Shown: positions 49,328 through 60,795, counted from the first letter of the stretch. The stretch is DNA of 64,000 nucleotides from Anthracocystis setariae (GCA_928724745.1 CAKMXJ010000006.1:124001-188000), one strand, 5' to 3'. Made by a program: numbers and translations. Notes: a model not told the origin generated them from the sequence alone.

Positions 49328-51574
49328 ATGGCTGCCTCAGTATCAGCGCCAACGCCGTACAACATCGATGGGGCTGGTCCAAGCCGGCCGCCGGTTGACT
49401 TCTCCGCGGCCCTGACCATCTGGAAGGACGTCAACCTCTCGGAACTGCAGCAACAGCTCAACAGCACCGCCCCGGAGTTGCTTGAAGCTCAAAAAGCAGC
49501 CGTCGCCAACCGTAAGAAGCTCGCTGATCAGACGAGAGAGTTCAAGAAGCAGCCCGATACCAACAAGCTCGAAAGCTTCAAGCCTTTGCTGAAAGCGTAT
49601 CAGGCAGAGATCGACACTCTGACCAAACGTTCGAAAGCGGCCGAGAATGCCTTCCTCAACGTGCACTCCGCCTTGACTACAGCGCCAGATCCGTATCCCT
49701 TTTTGGAGGTGACACTGGAACAAGCAGCATCGCTCAACGATCTCGACGTGCTGAAAGCCGAGAATGCAAGACTCAAACAAGACCTGGCTCTTCGCCAGCA
49801 GGAAGCCGGCACCAATAAGGCGAACGAGGCCGAGTCTGCACGTTTGCAAGAACGTGTACGCGAACTCGAACATGACTTTGAGACAGAGCTACAGCAAAGG
49901 ACCTCTGCATTGGAGCTCGAGCTCTCGGCCAAGTGGGACGAGAGGATACGCAACCTCAAGGAAAGGGAGAACGATCTCACAAAGTCGCTCAACTTGGCGC
50001 AAGAGCAGCTCGCAGATCTCAAATCCAAGGATGAAACGGCTACCGCCAAGCTGATCGAGAAGGGACACGAGGATGAAGATCACAATGCAAAGAGCAACTT
50101 GGCCGAAGTCGAGCTTCTCTCCCGTGATCTGGAACGCGCGCACGCCCGTGTCGAGAGTGTCGAGAGACGTAACGAGCAGCTTCGTGCAGAGATCGAGAGC
50201 GTCAAGAGTGGACGTCAGGAGAGCGACAAGCTGCAGAAGCTGGAAGTCGAGACACAAGAGAAGGAGCGTAAGCTGCTTCAGATTCAGTCGCTGCTCGAAG
50301 CGGAGCGTCAGCAGTCTACGACCTTGACTGAGCAAATTGCTTCGGCGCGCGACGAAAAGTTTAAGCTTCAAGCCGAGAAGGACACAGAGATCGAATCCCT
50401 ACGTGCGAAGTTGCTACAGCGCAGCGACTATGCGGACATCAAGCGGGAGCTCGAGATTGTCAAAGCAGTCCATTTCAACGCCGAAGACGAAGACGACGAG
50501 TCGCCAGAGGCAGCTGCAGCGAATGGAGATGGCGAGCAAGGGTCCGCCAAACGAACGTCAGATGGCAAGAGCTTGGAAGCTTTGCTGCTGGAAAAGAACA
50601 AGCGGCTCGAGGACCAACTCGCGACGCTGCGCGTCTCCAACAGCGAAGTGTCCAGCTCGTTGGAGAAAACCAATGCCAGTCTGGCGTCTCTCAAGGACGA
50701 GCACGCCCACCTCAAATCGCTCAACGAGAAGCTGGAAAGTGACCTTGCCTCTGTCGGTCGAGATGGACGTTTGAGCACGAGCGCCAAAGGTTCTGCGCTG
50801 ATGAGTGCTGAAGATGCGCTCAAGGAGATGGATTCGCTCGAGGCGGAAGCATCCCAAGGCTTATCAGGCGCAAAGTTGCGCGGCGCTGGCACGTCTACAT
50901 CACAAAAGGAGAGCATCAACGGCGTTCACGCCGCCAGAGCCATACCGGCGACAAGTCCGGCGCGACCGGGTTCATCGACGACCGTGAGTGGTGGAGACAG
51001 CAGCATCCTCGCGATCATCACATCGCAACGAGATCGATTCCGAACCCGGAATGCGGAACTCGAAGAAGAACTGCGCAAGCAATTCGAAACCATCAGCGAG
51101 CTGCGCAACGAGATCAAGACATTGCAGGCGGATAATTTGGGACTGTACGAGAAAGTGCGCTACTTGCAGAGCTATGGTCCATCGGGGGGGCGTCGATCTG
51201 GGGCTGGTGGGGATTCAGTGATTCACATCGGTGGTGTTGCATCGGCAAGCACGGATGCATCGGGCGCATATCCGCCACCATCCCGAGGAGGCGACGACAA
51301 GTACCGTGCCAAGTACGAAGAATCCATGAACCCCTTCGCGGCGTTCCGCGGGCGCGAACAGACAAGAGCCATGGCTCAACTCAACCCGCTCGAGCGCGCG
51401 TTGCACATCCTCACTCGTATCGTCCTCAGCCATCGTCGCATGCGCCTCTTCTTCATGGTCTACGCCATCTTCCTTCACATCCTCATATTCGGTATGCTCT
51501 TCGAAGTCTCCACCACTTCGTCCGCCGACACTTGCACCATATCCCCAACCAGCGGCGCCGGTCCGCAACCTTGA
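49328..51574 (+). CDS. COY1: CASP/Coy1 Golgi golgin
   Basis: CASP proteins are tail-anchored golgins of the Golgi that bind retrograde tethering factors. The 748-aa frame from the ATG at 49328 begins with the CASP N-domain (IWKDVNLSELQQQLNSTAPE..RKKLADQTREFKKQ). About 450 residues of coiled coil follow. The conserved C-terminal block is present: SILAIITSQRDRFRTRNAEL, NLGLYEKVRYLQSY, YEESMNPFAAFRGRE and NPLERALHILTRIVLSHRRM. A single transmembrane helix (LFFMVYAIFLHILIFGMLF) lies 25 residues from the end. A longer in-frame start at 49121 would add 69 unrelated residues and is less likely because homologues begin near the chosen methionine. Confidence 0.9.
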   Translation: MAASVSAPTPYNIDGAGPSRPPVDFSAALTIWKDVNLSELQQQLNSTAPELLEAQKAAVANRKKLADQTREFKKQPDTNKLESFKPLLKAYQAEIDTLTKRSKAAENAFLNVHSALTTAPDPYPFLEVTLEQAASLNDLDVLKAENARLKQDLALRQQEAGTNKANEAESARLQERVRELEHDFETELQQRTSALELELSAKWDERIRNLKERENDLTKSLNLAQEQLADLKSKDETATAKLIEKGHEDEDHNAKSNLAEVELLSRDLERAHARVESVERRNEQLRAEIESVKSGRQESDKLQKLEVETQEKERKLLQIQSLLEAERQQSTTLTEQIASARDEKFKLQAEKDTEIESLRAKLLQRSDYADIKRELEIVKAVHFNAEDEDDESPEAAAANGDGEQGSAKRTSDGKSLEALLLEKNKRLEDQLATLRVSNSEVSSSLEKTNASLASLKDEHAHLKSLNEKLESDLASVGRDGRLSTSAKGSALMSAEDALKEMDSLEAEASQGLSGAKLRGAGTSTSQKESINGVHAARAIPATSPARPGSSTTVSGGDSSILAIITSQRDRFRTRNAELEEELRKQFETISELRNEIKTLQADNLGLYEKVRYLQSYGPSGGRRSGAGGDSVIHIGGVASASTDASGAYPPPSRGGDDKYRAKYEESMNPFAAFRGREQTRAMAQLNPLERALHILTRIVLSHRRMRLFFMVYAIFLHILIFGMLFEVSTTSSADTCTISPTSGAGPQP

Positions 51575-51736
51575 CAGATAGGTCGTCCTCATATTGGACG
51601 GAACAGAAAAGGGAATTTTCAAACAGCCATTTCATAACAGCGATCAAAGTAAAGAGTATAGTGCTGAACATTGATGAACAAGAGGATACAAGATGGTCCA
51701 AAGGAAAGACTACATAGGCAAGGTGAGGGGGTAGGA

Positions 51737-53434
51737 TCACTGATCCTCGGAAGTCCAGAACCTATTTTGGTCATGCGACAACGGACGTGGGGAAGAGGAA
51801 TGAACCAAGTTGGATTCCCTTCCCTGGTACGAGTCCATCCTGTTGGATCGATCGGAAGCTGCGGGCAATCCAGCGCTGAGGGCTAAATTGGATGGACTGG
51901 CGGCGTCACTGTTTGCCGAGTGGAAGTGAGCGAGGTTGGAGTTGTCCTGACTGTGAATGTGGGACATGTACCCAACGCTGAGGTTTTGGTTGGAGCTGCT
52001 ACCGACGGTGGCTGCGGGCGATCTTCTTTCTCGATCAAGGTTGATCGATGGCAGGGTGGGGCCTGGGTTATACGAGTCTTGCTGCATTCGCAGAGGCGGG
52101 AGATCCATGGAACGATGAACGGGTTTGTTATCGTCAAAGTGACTGTTGTGGTTTCGCATCTGATCGTCGTGAGAACTGGAATACGATGAGGGCATCTCGG
52201 GTCTTCGTTCGTTCTGATCGACGTAGAAGCTCTGGTTGGAAACGCCCGATGTCGATCTCTCGCGACCCTGCGACGTCTCTCCCTTGCCATCCCCCGTCTG
52301 TCTCTTCTTGTCCATCGCCTTGGCCTTAGCTCGACGGTTCTGGAACCAGATTTGCACGGCTCGAACGGGCATGTCGAGCTGTGCACTGATCTGCTTTCGC
52401 AGTGCAGCGTTGGGCTTGGGAATCTCACGGAAGGTGGACTCGAGCACTCGGAACTGCGTTTTGGTGGTACGTCTTCGATGTTTGATCTCGAACGGGTTGA
52501 GTGGGTAGAAGCGAGAGTCATGCGACAGCGCCGGAGGAAGGTAAGAAACGTACTGCGGATGCGCTGGAAACCCCTGCGCATAAGCATCGTAGTTACCGCT
52601 AGTTCCAAGAGGCGCAGACGATCCAGAGGGTCCGTACACAAACCCTGGCGACGCAAGCGGGGCAGGCACAGAAGAGGTGTACGCCGACATGCCACCGGCC
52701 GAGCCAGGCTGGTGTGTCGCGTGGTACACGTGCTGCGAAGGCATGCCCGAGCTCATGGACTGGAGCGACGAAGGTCTATTGGAATGGTACTGTTCAGCAC
52801 TAGTAGCCATATAGCCGGACGAGTTCGGGTGGGCAACGACGCCAGAAGCGGAAAGCGGTGGCAGCGCGGCGGCGCTGGACGCGTGGCGATGATGTGCGCC
52901 CATCTCGGAAAAGCCGTGGTGGAAATCGTGAGCAGACATGGTGGAAGTCATGTTGAGTTCGTTGTTGCTAGTGACACCCTGTGTCCAGTAGTTGAGCTGA
53001 GATCCGGAGGGCGAGGAAGAAGTTGCGTTTTGTCCAGCTGTGCTGAGGTTGGACGATGACGAGTAGGCTGTAGAGTTGGTGCCAGAGATCCACGATGGTG
53101 TCGTCACGGATCGAGGTACGTTGAAGTTTTGACCAGCGCGTTGAGCTTGAGCGTCGGCTGATTGGTGGTGGTTTGGGTTCTGCTGTTGGTTTGAGAGTTT
53201 TGTGTGATGAGAGGTAGAGTACATGGGATTCGAATACGATGTCCCAGTATGCTGCGGTTGAGATGGCGGTGACGGAAGGGAGTATAAGGTTGGGGCCGCC
53301 GGTCGATGGTGCTGATGTTGTTTGCTGAAGTCGGTGGCTACAGCGTGTGTTCTGTCGAGGAAGTAGTCTTTGTCGTGTGTTCGGTCAAGGCCAGCTTCAG
53401 ATGATGCACTGCGCTCAGTAAAGCCTGTATTCAT
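51737..53434 (-). CDS. Homeodomain transcription factor
   Basis: The 565-aa single exon starts at the ATG at 53434. The homeodomain lies at about residues 317-375: KHRRRTTKTQFRVLESTFRE, then PNAALRKQISAQLDMPVRAV, with the recognition helix ending QIWFQNRRAKAKA. It is a typical 60-residue domain rather than a TALE type, since no three-residue loop insertion is seen. The flanks are low-complexity: an N-terminal His/Gln/Ser-rich half with Tyr-Pro-rich repeats just before the domain (AYAQGFPAHPQYVSYLPP), and a Ser/Asn-rich C-terminus. Smut fungi use such homeodomain proteins in dimorphism and infection, but this one cannot be matched to a named gene by sequence alone. It has the longest upstream region in the window. 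Confidence 0.85.
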   Translation of the reverse strand: MNTGFTERSASSEAGLDRTHDKDYFLDRTHAVATDFSKQHQHHRPAAPTLYSLPSPPSQPQHTGTSYSNPMYSTSHHTKLSNQQQNPNHHQSADAQAQRAGQNFNVPRSVTTPSWISGTNSTAYSSSSNLSTAGQNATSSSPSGSQLNYWTQGVTSNNELNMTSTMSAHDFHHGFSEMGAHHRHASSAAALPPLSASGVVAHPNSSGYMATSAEQYHSNRPSSLQSMSSGMPSQHVYHATHQPGSAGGMSAYTSSVPAPLASPGFVYGPSGSSAPLGTSGNYDAYAQGFPAHPQYVSYLPPALSHDSRFYPLNPFEIKHRRRTTKTQFRVLESTFREIPKPNAALRKQISAQLDMPVRAVQIWFQNRRAKAKAMDKKRQTGDGKGETSQGRERSTSGVSNQSFYVDQNERRPEMPSSYSSSHDDQMRNHNSHFDDNKPVHRSMDLPPLRMQQDSYNPGPTLPSINLDRERRSPAATVGSSSNQNLSVGYMSHIHSQDNSNLAHFHSANSDAASPSNLALSAGLPAASDRSNRMDSYQGRESNLVHSSSPRPLSHDQNRFWTSEDQ

Positions 53435-56400
53435 CGTCCAGAGGGCGCCGACTGTGAAAAGTTGGCCATATATATATGTCAAGACGACAACAGCCAGAGA
53501 CAGGTATAGATAGGTAAGTAAATAAAGATAGATAAACACAGAAAGAGCTGACGGAATGGGTCGAGGAGTTAACGGTCGAAGAGTTATTGGTCGAGGAGTA
53601 ATTGGTCGTGAGGGAAAGATGAGTAAGACTTAGAGGAAGCCGAAAGGGGAAGGATGAGAAACAGGGGACGTACAATATACGGGCAAACGGACCGGCACAG
53701 ACGATTTGCAACTCGAGTGAAGGTGCAGGTCGCTGGCGAGAGTCAGAGCAAGACCCAGGTTGTGATGTCGGATAGCGTTCGACAGATGATTGAGACCTCA
53801 AGATTGACAGCAGCCATAAGGAGGGAGTGTCGAGGGCTGGATCGGAATGGTTCGGTGCGTTCAGAGGTGGAAAGGAGAGTTCGAAAAGGATTTCCGCGGT
53901 AGTGGAAAAGGAAGACACTACTGTAAATCCTAAAAGGACGAGTTGAACGCTGACAAGCAGTCCGCTCGGAGTAGAAGAGTCGGAGAGAACTAGCGGGGAG
54001 GGAAAGTCAAAGTGAGCGAACATGGGTTTAGTCAGGTAGCTTTAAGTAATACGTGACCCCTCGAGATCATGCACGAGGGGTGGCGAGGTAGTTGCATTGA
54101 ATGCAGAAGTGTAACGTGAGCGACGTGGTCAGATGGGACGCAGCAAGACTGACACGGTGCACAAGGAAGGTTGCAACGATCGGCCGCCTATTGCAGATGA
54201 AGAGGCGATAAAAGTTTGGGTGTTTTCCGAAAGGCGGGAAAGCTGTGGTTCTGGAAACATTGGAAGGAAGAGTATGGCATGACATTGAAGGGCAATGGGC
54301 TCTGCGCCAGGTAACACGCATGCATAGATACGTGGATTCGGAACGCAGCACAGTAGGGCCGCAGGCACGATGCAGTCGAGTGATATGCGTGGGAGAGTGA
54401 CAGTCGATCGCGTTACGCGCTGAACGAGGGAGTCAAAGAGAGTCGAAAGTCGCGGGACAGAACCAAGGCACAGCGGGATCCAACGGAACAGTTCGGGCGC
54501 CCGGGAGGATCTCGGATTCAAGGCGACAAGAAGCAAGCCTGGGCTCTTGTTCCGGTCGCGCCACTCTGATCAGGCACGAGGATGCTAGCGTTGTGACAGT
54601 CTGGGAGCATGACACCGGATCAGTGGTTACAGGCACACGGAGTTGCATGCGTAGAAGGAGGCGAGTTCAGATTGGGTCTAGACCGGATCGCACAGGTGGG
54701 AAATCGTAGACAATAGATCGAATTTAAGACCCTGAGCTGTCTTACTGTACAGTACAGTACAGTACTGGAAGAGCTTTGCAGAATCTATCGAGGCTGTCAT
54801 CCGCGAAATTGACCGAGACAAGGCTGTACCAGCAGCTCAATGAGAGCGCTACGAGCATCCGATTGCACAGCATCACCCTGTCTCGGGCCACAGAATTGTC
54901 TCAAGAGTCTTGGTATTGTCTTTGCGCTTGCTTGCTTTCTGCCAACGTGTAGAGACGCATGGCTGTGGTGCGGTGTACTGTGCTGTATATTGATTGTACA
55001 GTAGAAGTATCAGTAGTAGTGTAAAGACTAAATGTTATGGAAGAGATCAGAGCTGATGATTCTCACGTTGCTGCATCGAAGCCGTCGCCGCTCAAATGGC
55101 AATCCAGAGAGACTATACACGAAAGGCACGGCATGGTCGGCAGAGGACAGCGAGTGCAGTAGGCCACCCGTTTCTGCAGCAAAGCTGTTGAACTCCGCCG
55201 AAAATTTGATTGACAGGAATTTTGGCAAACCGGCAACTCACGGACAAAGGCGAATTGGGACTCGAAAAAGCCTCGGTTGCATGAGTAGTTGTAGATTTTT
55301 GTTTTGTATAATACGGTGTAGTTCGGGATGCATGCATGTTGGAACCCGCTCCAGATTGTCGGTTTTCCAAGCCATGAACTCCAAAACTTGGCAGCTGCTG
55401 GGCCACAATTTGCTATGTGTGCCATCAAGCTGGCGCCACCGAGTGGTAGCAAATGTGACCGGCAACGTCAACATTATTAATACATTGATCCGATGCCTGC
55501 TGCCCTGCTGCCGAGGAGAACAATGGACGAAGATCGGTGCCAGTCCGGGCCACAGCACTGCCCCCCCCTCCACTGCCTGCAGTTGAAAGAACGGGCTTTG
55601 AATTCGACTTTGGGTGGCACAGTTACCAGCATCGCTTGTGGCGTCTAGCCGGCACAGCTGTTCAAGACGATTTGCTTGAGTCAAGCAACGATGAATTATC
55701 CGAAACATCACATCGCCAACGGCTGGTTTCCGTTGGCGTCTTGGCAGGCGTAGCCCAATGTCAGACGGGACACCTGCGACAGCAACATGGAGAGCCAAGA
55801 CAAAAGACAAGTCAACTTTGGAGCCTCGGCCAACGTGTGCAAGTGAAGTGCACAGACAAGAAAGACCGAGACCATGACAATAAAAAGGGCACAGGGGCAA
55901 TAAGCGCCGGTTCGGTTCCATTAGCAGGGAATGTTGTCAATCTTGAACAGGCAATGATCGCAGTCAATAAATTGACCAAGCTGCAGCGGTTACAGAGATT
56001 CGGATAGCGCCTTAGGACGGTGTGATGCTAAAATGCGGGTCGCTTATGCCCTTGGCTTAGACTTGACCGGTCTCAACGTGCAGTAATTGATCCCTGCCGG
56101 CACCGCTTTCGTGTTGCACCAAGCGCTTACAGTACACTACTGTACTGAACTACTGTATGGTGGACTCTGCTCGCTTGTGCTAGCGTATGCTCTCATCTCG
56201 GCTGACCAAAGCTTGTTGCCGTTCCGCCAGTTTGGTCCATTGGTGGTCGAAAAGCCCTACATTCGGCAGGATTTATTAATAAACTACTGTAATACAGTAG
56301 CGGGTCAACAGGCATCACGTGAAGAAGCGTGATGCTGAGCGACGACCAATCGGACGAAATTTTTGCCGACATAGCCAGATTGCACCGTACAATACTGTAC

Positions 56401-58364
56401 AGCACAGCACGGTAGAATGAACTTTGATTTTAACTAAAAAAAAAAAATGAAATGAAATGCCCCACAAGTTTGGGTCCCATGCAGGCAGGCATGCACGTGC
56501 TGTACTGTACAGTTTGCAAACGTAGAGACTCAACCTGCAAAACTTTTCCGGTCGCGCATCTTGAAATCTTGCACAGAGAGCCAAAGGTGGTTGGGTCCAA
56601 GCTAGTGGTCACAACACCGAGCGTGCATACCGCGCACTCCATCTCTCTCCTTAAAATATCAAAGTGACTGCTGCAGAGTTGCATGCCGCACCGAACAGCA
56701 GCAGTCAATACAAAACTTGACTGGACTGGACTATTATGTAGTGTGGCACAATTTGCGGTGTTGGAATTTTCTCCTTCCCGTCCACAGCACGGGCTGGCGG
56801 AGCTTCCATTCCCGCGTCTTGGACATGAGGACCTCGCTTCTCCTTGCCGATCGTGCGCCGGCTGCTAACGCCACACCACATACAATACTATGGGGTTCTG
56901 TTCGGTATCTTGCGGCGCATGCTGTCCCTACCATATCGACTTGGGTCCCTAACTGCCGGGTCTACGTCTCTATGTTGATAAGCAAAATCAATCTCGGGAA
57001 TAGTGTGGCTTCATCATCAGGGCCCCCACCACCTTGATGTTGACCCTAGGCAAGGTTGTGGCCATGCATCCGGTACGCTTGCGTCTCGCATCGTCGGAGT
57101 TTCTTGCTTTGATGGAAAAAAATAAATAAATAAATAAAAAAAGTGCAACACAGCACAGCACAGTTCAGCTCAGTTCAAGTCACTTTTCCATCGGCTTGTT
57201 CCGCCCGTTTCTCAGATACAGTACAGTGCAGCACAGCACTGGATAGTTTGTGTGAGTTATTCCGCGAAATGCATGCATATTCCTAATCTATTAAATATCC
57301 CTATCTCCGAGATTTCAGTGCCATTCAAATCTACCTTAAAACACTCCCCTGGCCATTGTCGTCCAAGCGCCCGAATCCGCACTCGACCGAGACAGCTGGT
57401 CTGCTCGTTACAATACCCGCCTTCCGCTTCATTCACTCAAGCCCTTTGAGAGTGAGATTTCCCATTCATCGTGTACTTGCAGCCAGCAACCGGCGCTTCG
57501 TCCAGCGTACCAAAACCGACCGTCTTCGGTTTGCAAGCGCTACTGAAGCTCGCTACTGTGGCCTCCGACAGACGACAACATCGTCTGTCATTGCTCGCAA
57601 GACAGTCTGGAACGATTCTTCTATCCGCATAGCCGAAACTGTTCTCTCCTAATTAATTGACTTAGGATTCAGTGGATTGATTGGATTCAGACCCTTCGTA
57701 GCATGCAGTTTCAGAGTTTGGTGTGAAAGTGCATGCATCGGTCTGTGGACCAATTTCGGCTAATCGCACCACCCAATTGGGGATGAGTGATGCAAATTCC
57801 CAGGTGGGTATCCTTCTGCTGGAACTGTTCTTGAAATGCTTCATCCAGCAGTCAGCATTCCGCATTCAGCATTCAGCATTCAGCATTCAGCATCCACCGC
57901 TATCTGTCTACCTGAACCACATTCCTGGGCCTGACCTGTTTCAGTTGGCTTCCGCGCTTCCGCGCTTCCCAGCCGACCATTCGTTCCCTTCGATAGTTGT
58001 CTAGCTCGAAACTTCCAACGAGAATACGATTACGACCCAGTTCTTATTTAGACTCAAACCCCTATCCGACACCTTTCTGCCAACGACAACATCAAAACTC
58101 AATCCCCGAACCGGCGGGACCTTGACCCCCTCCGCTTCATCATCTCTCAGATTTGCTTTATTACACCAACCAAATACCTCTCTCTCTCTCTCTCTATCTG
58201 TCTCTATCTGTCTCTCTCCGCATGCGAGGGCTTTGCAATTCCAGCAACAGCAGAGGTCAGGGGTCCGATCGATCGATTGTGGAAAATGAAAGGGTCTCAG
58301 ACAATTCGTGTTGCGGAAGTCCCGCGCCCGTCGGTTCTAGATCTCGGGTTGAAATTCAGCAGCA
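53435..58364. other. Gene-poor 4.9-kb region upstream of the homeodomain gene
   Basis: No gene is recognised on either strand. The region contains many short GTAC-centred strings: a TACTGTACAGTACAGTAC run at 54743-54760, TGTACTGTACAGT near 56499 and related forms at about 54974, 56130, 56284, 56392 and 57215. It also has an AAAT repeat at 57119-57135, a heptamer array at 57855-57893 and CT tracts near 58172-58220. ORFs of up to 227 codons are present but lack motifs, and the largest overlap one another on opposite strands. Long promoters, an unrecognised noncoding transcript or decayed repeats are possible. Confidence 0.5.
57855..57893. repeat. GCATTCA heptamer array
   Basis: One degenerate and four perfect tandem GCATTCA units, followed by a partial unit. 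Confidence 0.9.
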
Positions 58365-60483
58365 TCAACTTTTCTGAGCAATCGGATCCTCGCACGGCTC
58401 TGGCACAGGCACGCTGGCGTCGATCGGTGGCAGCACCACACGACCGACCTTGAAGTACGAGCCGTGGTTCGCGTAAAAGTCTCTCCAAGAGACAAGATCC
58501 TGCTCGATCCGCAGCAACGTGAACACGAGACAACCGAGAAATGGGCAAATTTTCCGTGTCAGCATCGAGACGCTCCATATCTGAGAATGTCACTTGGTCC
58601 CCTGACGACGACAACGCTGGCCTCCTGCGATTGCAAAGGCAATCACCAGAGTCCATGTCGTACGTGTCAGGGAAGGCGAGCGAGGCATGTGAGATTGTCG
58701 ATACTTACACTCATCTGCTTGTCGTCGAAATCACGCACATCGTACGTGAGGTGCGTTTTGAAGCAGCCAGTCACATACGCACGACTAGCATCTCTTCCGC
58801 TAAAGAATGAGTAGTATCCGCCAGGTCCGTATATCCTTCTTCCTTCTGTCACGTCGAAGACATCACCGAGGATGGAAATCTAGCCGTCCCAAACCAGACC
58901 AGAAGCGCAACAAAGTGTCAACACATACCGTCCATCGATCGTGCTTCAGTTCACACGAACACGGCGTTCAAGCAGAGACTTACGTAGACGGGCTTCTTGG
59001 GATCACGACCGTTGTACATGGCCAGTTCTGCAAGTGAAAAGATCCTTTGTTGAGGCTGTAGCAGTGGATCGAACAAATCAACAGGGTATGTGTCAGTCTA
59101 TCTTTGTAAGTTCAAGCCTCACAAGACCATCTTTCTTGGGTCCAAAGGGCGTTGGACATGGTCTTCTACTTACTGGGAAGTACGTCCTCATCTTGACGTA
59201 TTTGCCCCGATAGCCCCAAATTGGATCTCCCGCCACAAAGTAGCCAGCCATCATCACGACCGCGATCGTGATGATCAAAAAGCGCACCATCTTTCCAAAG
59301 AATCTCGGCACTCCACTGAGATCGATGGTCGGCTCCTCCTCCTCCGCTTGTGGACCTGCCTTCTGCTGTGCTCTGCCCTTACTGCCGTCAGAGTCTTGTT
59401 CGACTTTCCTTCTGCGAAGCTCCTGCTCGGCCTTCCATTTCTGATGCGCGAGAAAGGGTTGATTGCTTTTCTTCTTAGGAACAAATCGCAGCGGATTGGA
59501 AGGATCGTTGTCTAGCTCACCTGTCGCCGACGTCGATGCGGCAGCACTTGAAGAAGAAGAAGCGGTAGAAGTCATCGCTGTGGCTTCACTAGTCGGCGTC
59601 ACGGTGCCGGAGCCTGCCGGTGTATCGCCTCGCGGCCTCTCGGACGGACCGGGGATGTTCTTCCACTGGTCGTTGGGCACGTAGGGATCCGAAGTGAAGG
59701 TGCTGAAGAAATCGCGGAAGAAGTTTCGCCAGGGAGCTCTGTGTGAAAGGAGAGGGGGGAGGGCGAAACAGTGTCCTGATGTCAGCTCTTTGCTCCTCAT
59801 CAAGCACATTCAAGCCCAATTACTTACTGAGAAGGCAACGAATGTCCACCGTCATGGAGCTCGACTCTTGAGTTTTTGCACACATCCACGAGCGTCTGCG
59901 AGCGTTCCAAGTCGACGATCTGGTCAGCTCGTCCGAGCACGTGCAGTACTGGCGTCACGATTGGTTCTTCGAAGAGCTTCTGGTGCAGCTTGTCACGACT
60001 ACGGAAACCGGACACTGCCACAGCGAACTTGAAGGGTCCCTGACTCTTTGGAAGCTGCAGTCCGGGCATCCTGTCCGGCTTCTCAAAGGCGCTGGCAAGA
60101 ATGCCGGCCAAACAACCACCCTGAGAGAAGCCGACGATGCCGTCAAAGGGCCCTTCATCCTTGAGCACATTGTTGAGGTAATCGACCGACTTATCCCAGT
60201 CGAGGTAGTTTCCATCGTCGTCGGCTCTCCACCAAGCTCGTGGTTGCTCCTCGATCGGAGTGTTTTCGTCGACAATCTTGCCGTCCTCAACATCCGGAGC
60301 ATCTAGATCGCCAGCAGTTGTGATCGGCTGCACAATCAGCGGTCCATTGATAAACGTGAAATCGGCGACATCCCGACACGCTTTGCGGATTGCTCCTGAG
60401 CGCTTGAAGAACTGGAACTTGTTGCTCGTGTAGCCATGAGCCATCAGGATCTTGAGCTTTCTTGTAGCCCCGCTGCTCGTCAT
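58365..60483 (-). CDS. Predicted fusion: FSH-type serine hydrolase plus membrane-anchored cytochrome b5-like (MAPR) domain
   Basis: Five exons are read: 59828-60483, 59174-59738, 58984-59055, 58709-58879 and 58365-58499, giving 532 aa. Introns are 89, 118, 104 and 209 bp, all GT..AG. The N-terminal part is an FSH hydrolase: [17 protein letters not shown], nucleophile [10 protein letters not shown], acid [10 protein letters not shown] and base [19 protein letters not shown], the last crossing the first splice. A 100-residue Ser/Thr-rich linker leads to [21 protein letters not shown], a transmembrane helix ([19 protein letters not shown]) and a heme/steroid-binding b5-like domain ([54 protein letters not shown]). 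The frame never stops between the domains. Separate transcripts are still possible, since a methionine (MTSTASSSS) lies in the linker. Confidence 0.72.
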
Positions 60484-60610
60484 ATTGTTGACGTATCGCT
60501 GTCGAATGAGCCAAGCACAATCTTGTCGATGGATGAACGACAAGGAGTAAAGGGCTTGGCGACGTCGTTTTGTAACCGATTCAACGCGGACCCATCTTTT
60601 GCGGACTAGA

Positions 60611-60794
60611 TGTTACGCCGATGCGTAACCTCTCGCGCGAGATAAGCGCGCGAGCCTCATTCACATGCCTTACGGCATGTGAGACGCATATAGCTATGTG
60701 CAGCTGGTATGTATATAGCTCTCATTGTCGTCACTCCTTCCTGAGAATCCATCATCTTGTTATCGTATGCCACCGTGTGTGTGTACGTGTAACA
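60611..60794 (+). mobile_element. Putative short LTR of a retrotransposon
   Basis: A 184-bp segment begins TGTTAC and ends GTAACA, the terminal inverted repeat pattern of LTRs. It contains three consecutive perfect hairpins (60612-60629, 60632-60654, 60661-60682) and a TATATAG at 60712-60718. TGGTAGC, which matches the 3' end of initiator tRNA in many fungal elements, follows 1 bp after its end. No second LTR copy is visible in the window, so the call rests on the ends and context. It lies 128 bp upstream of the hydrolase-MAPR start codon. Confidence 0.5.
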
Positions 60795-60795
60795 T

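Noticed and set aside
55238..55921. 227-codon minus-strand ORF in the gene-poor region
   Set aside because: No recognisable motif, no methionine-based conserved start, and an overlapping plus-strand ORF of similar quality; likely chance.
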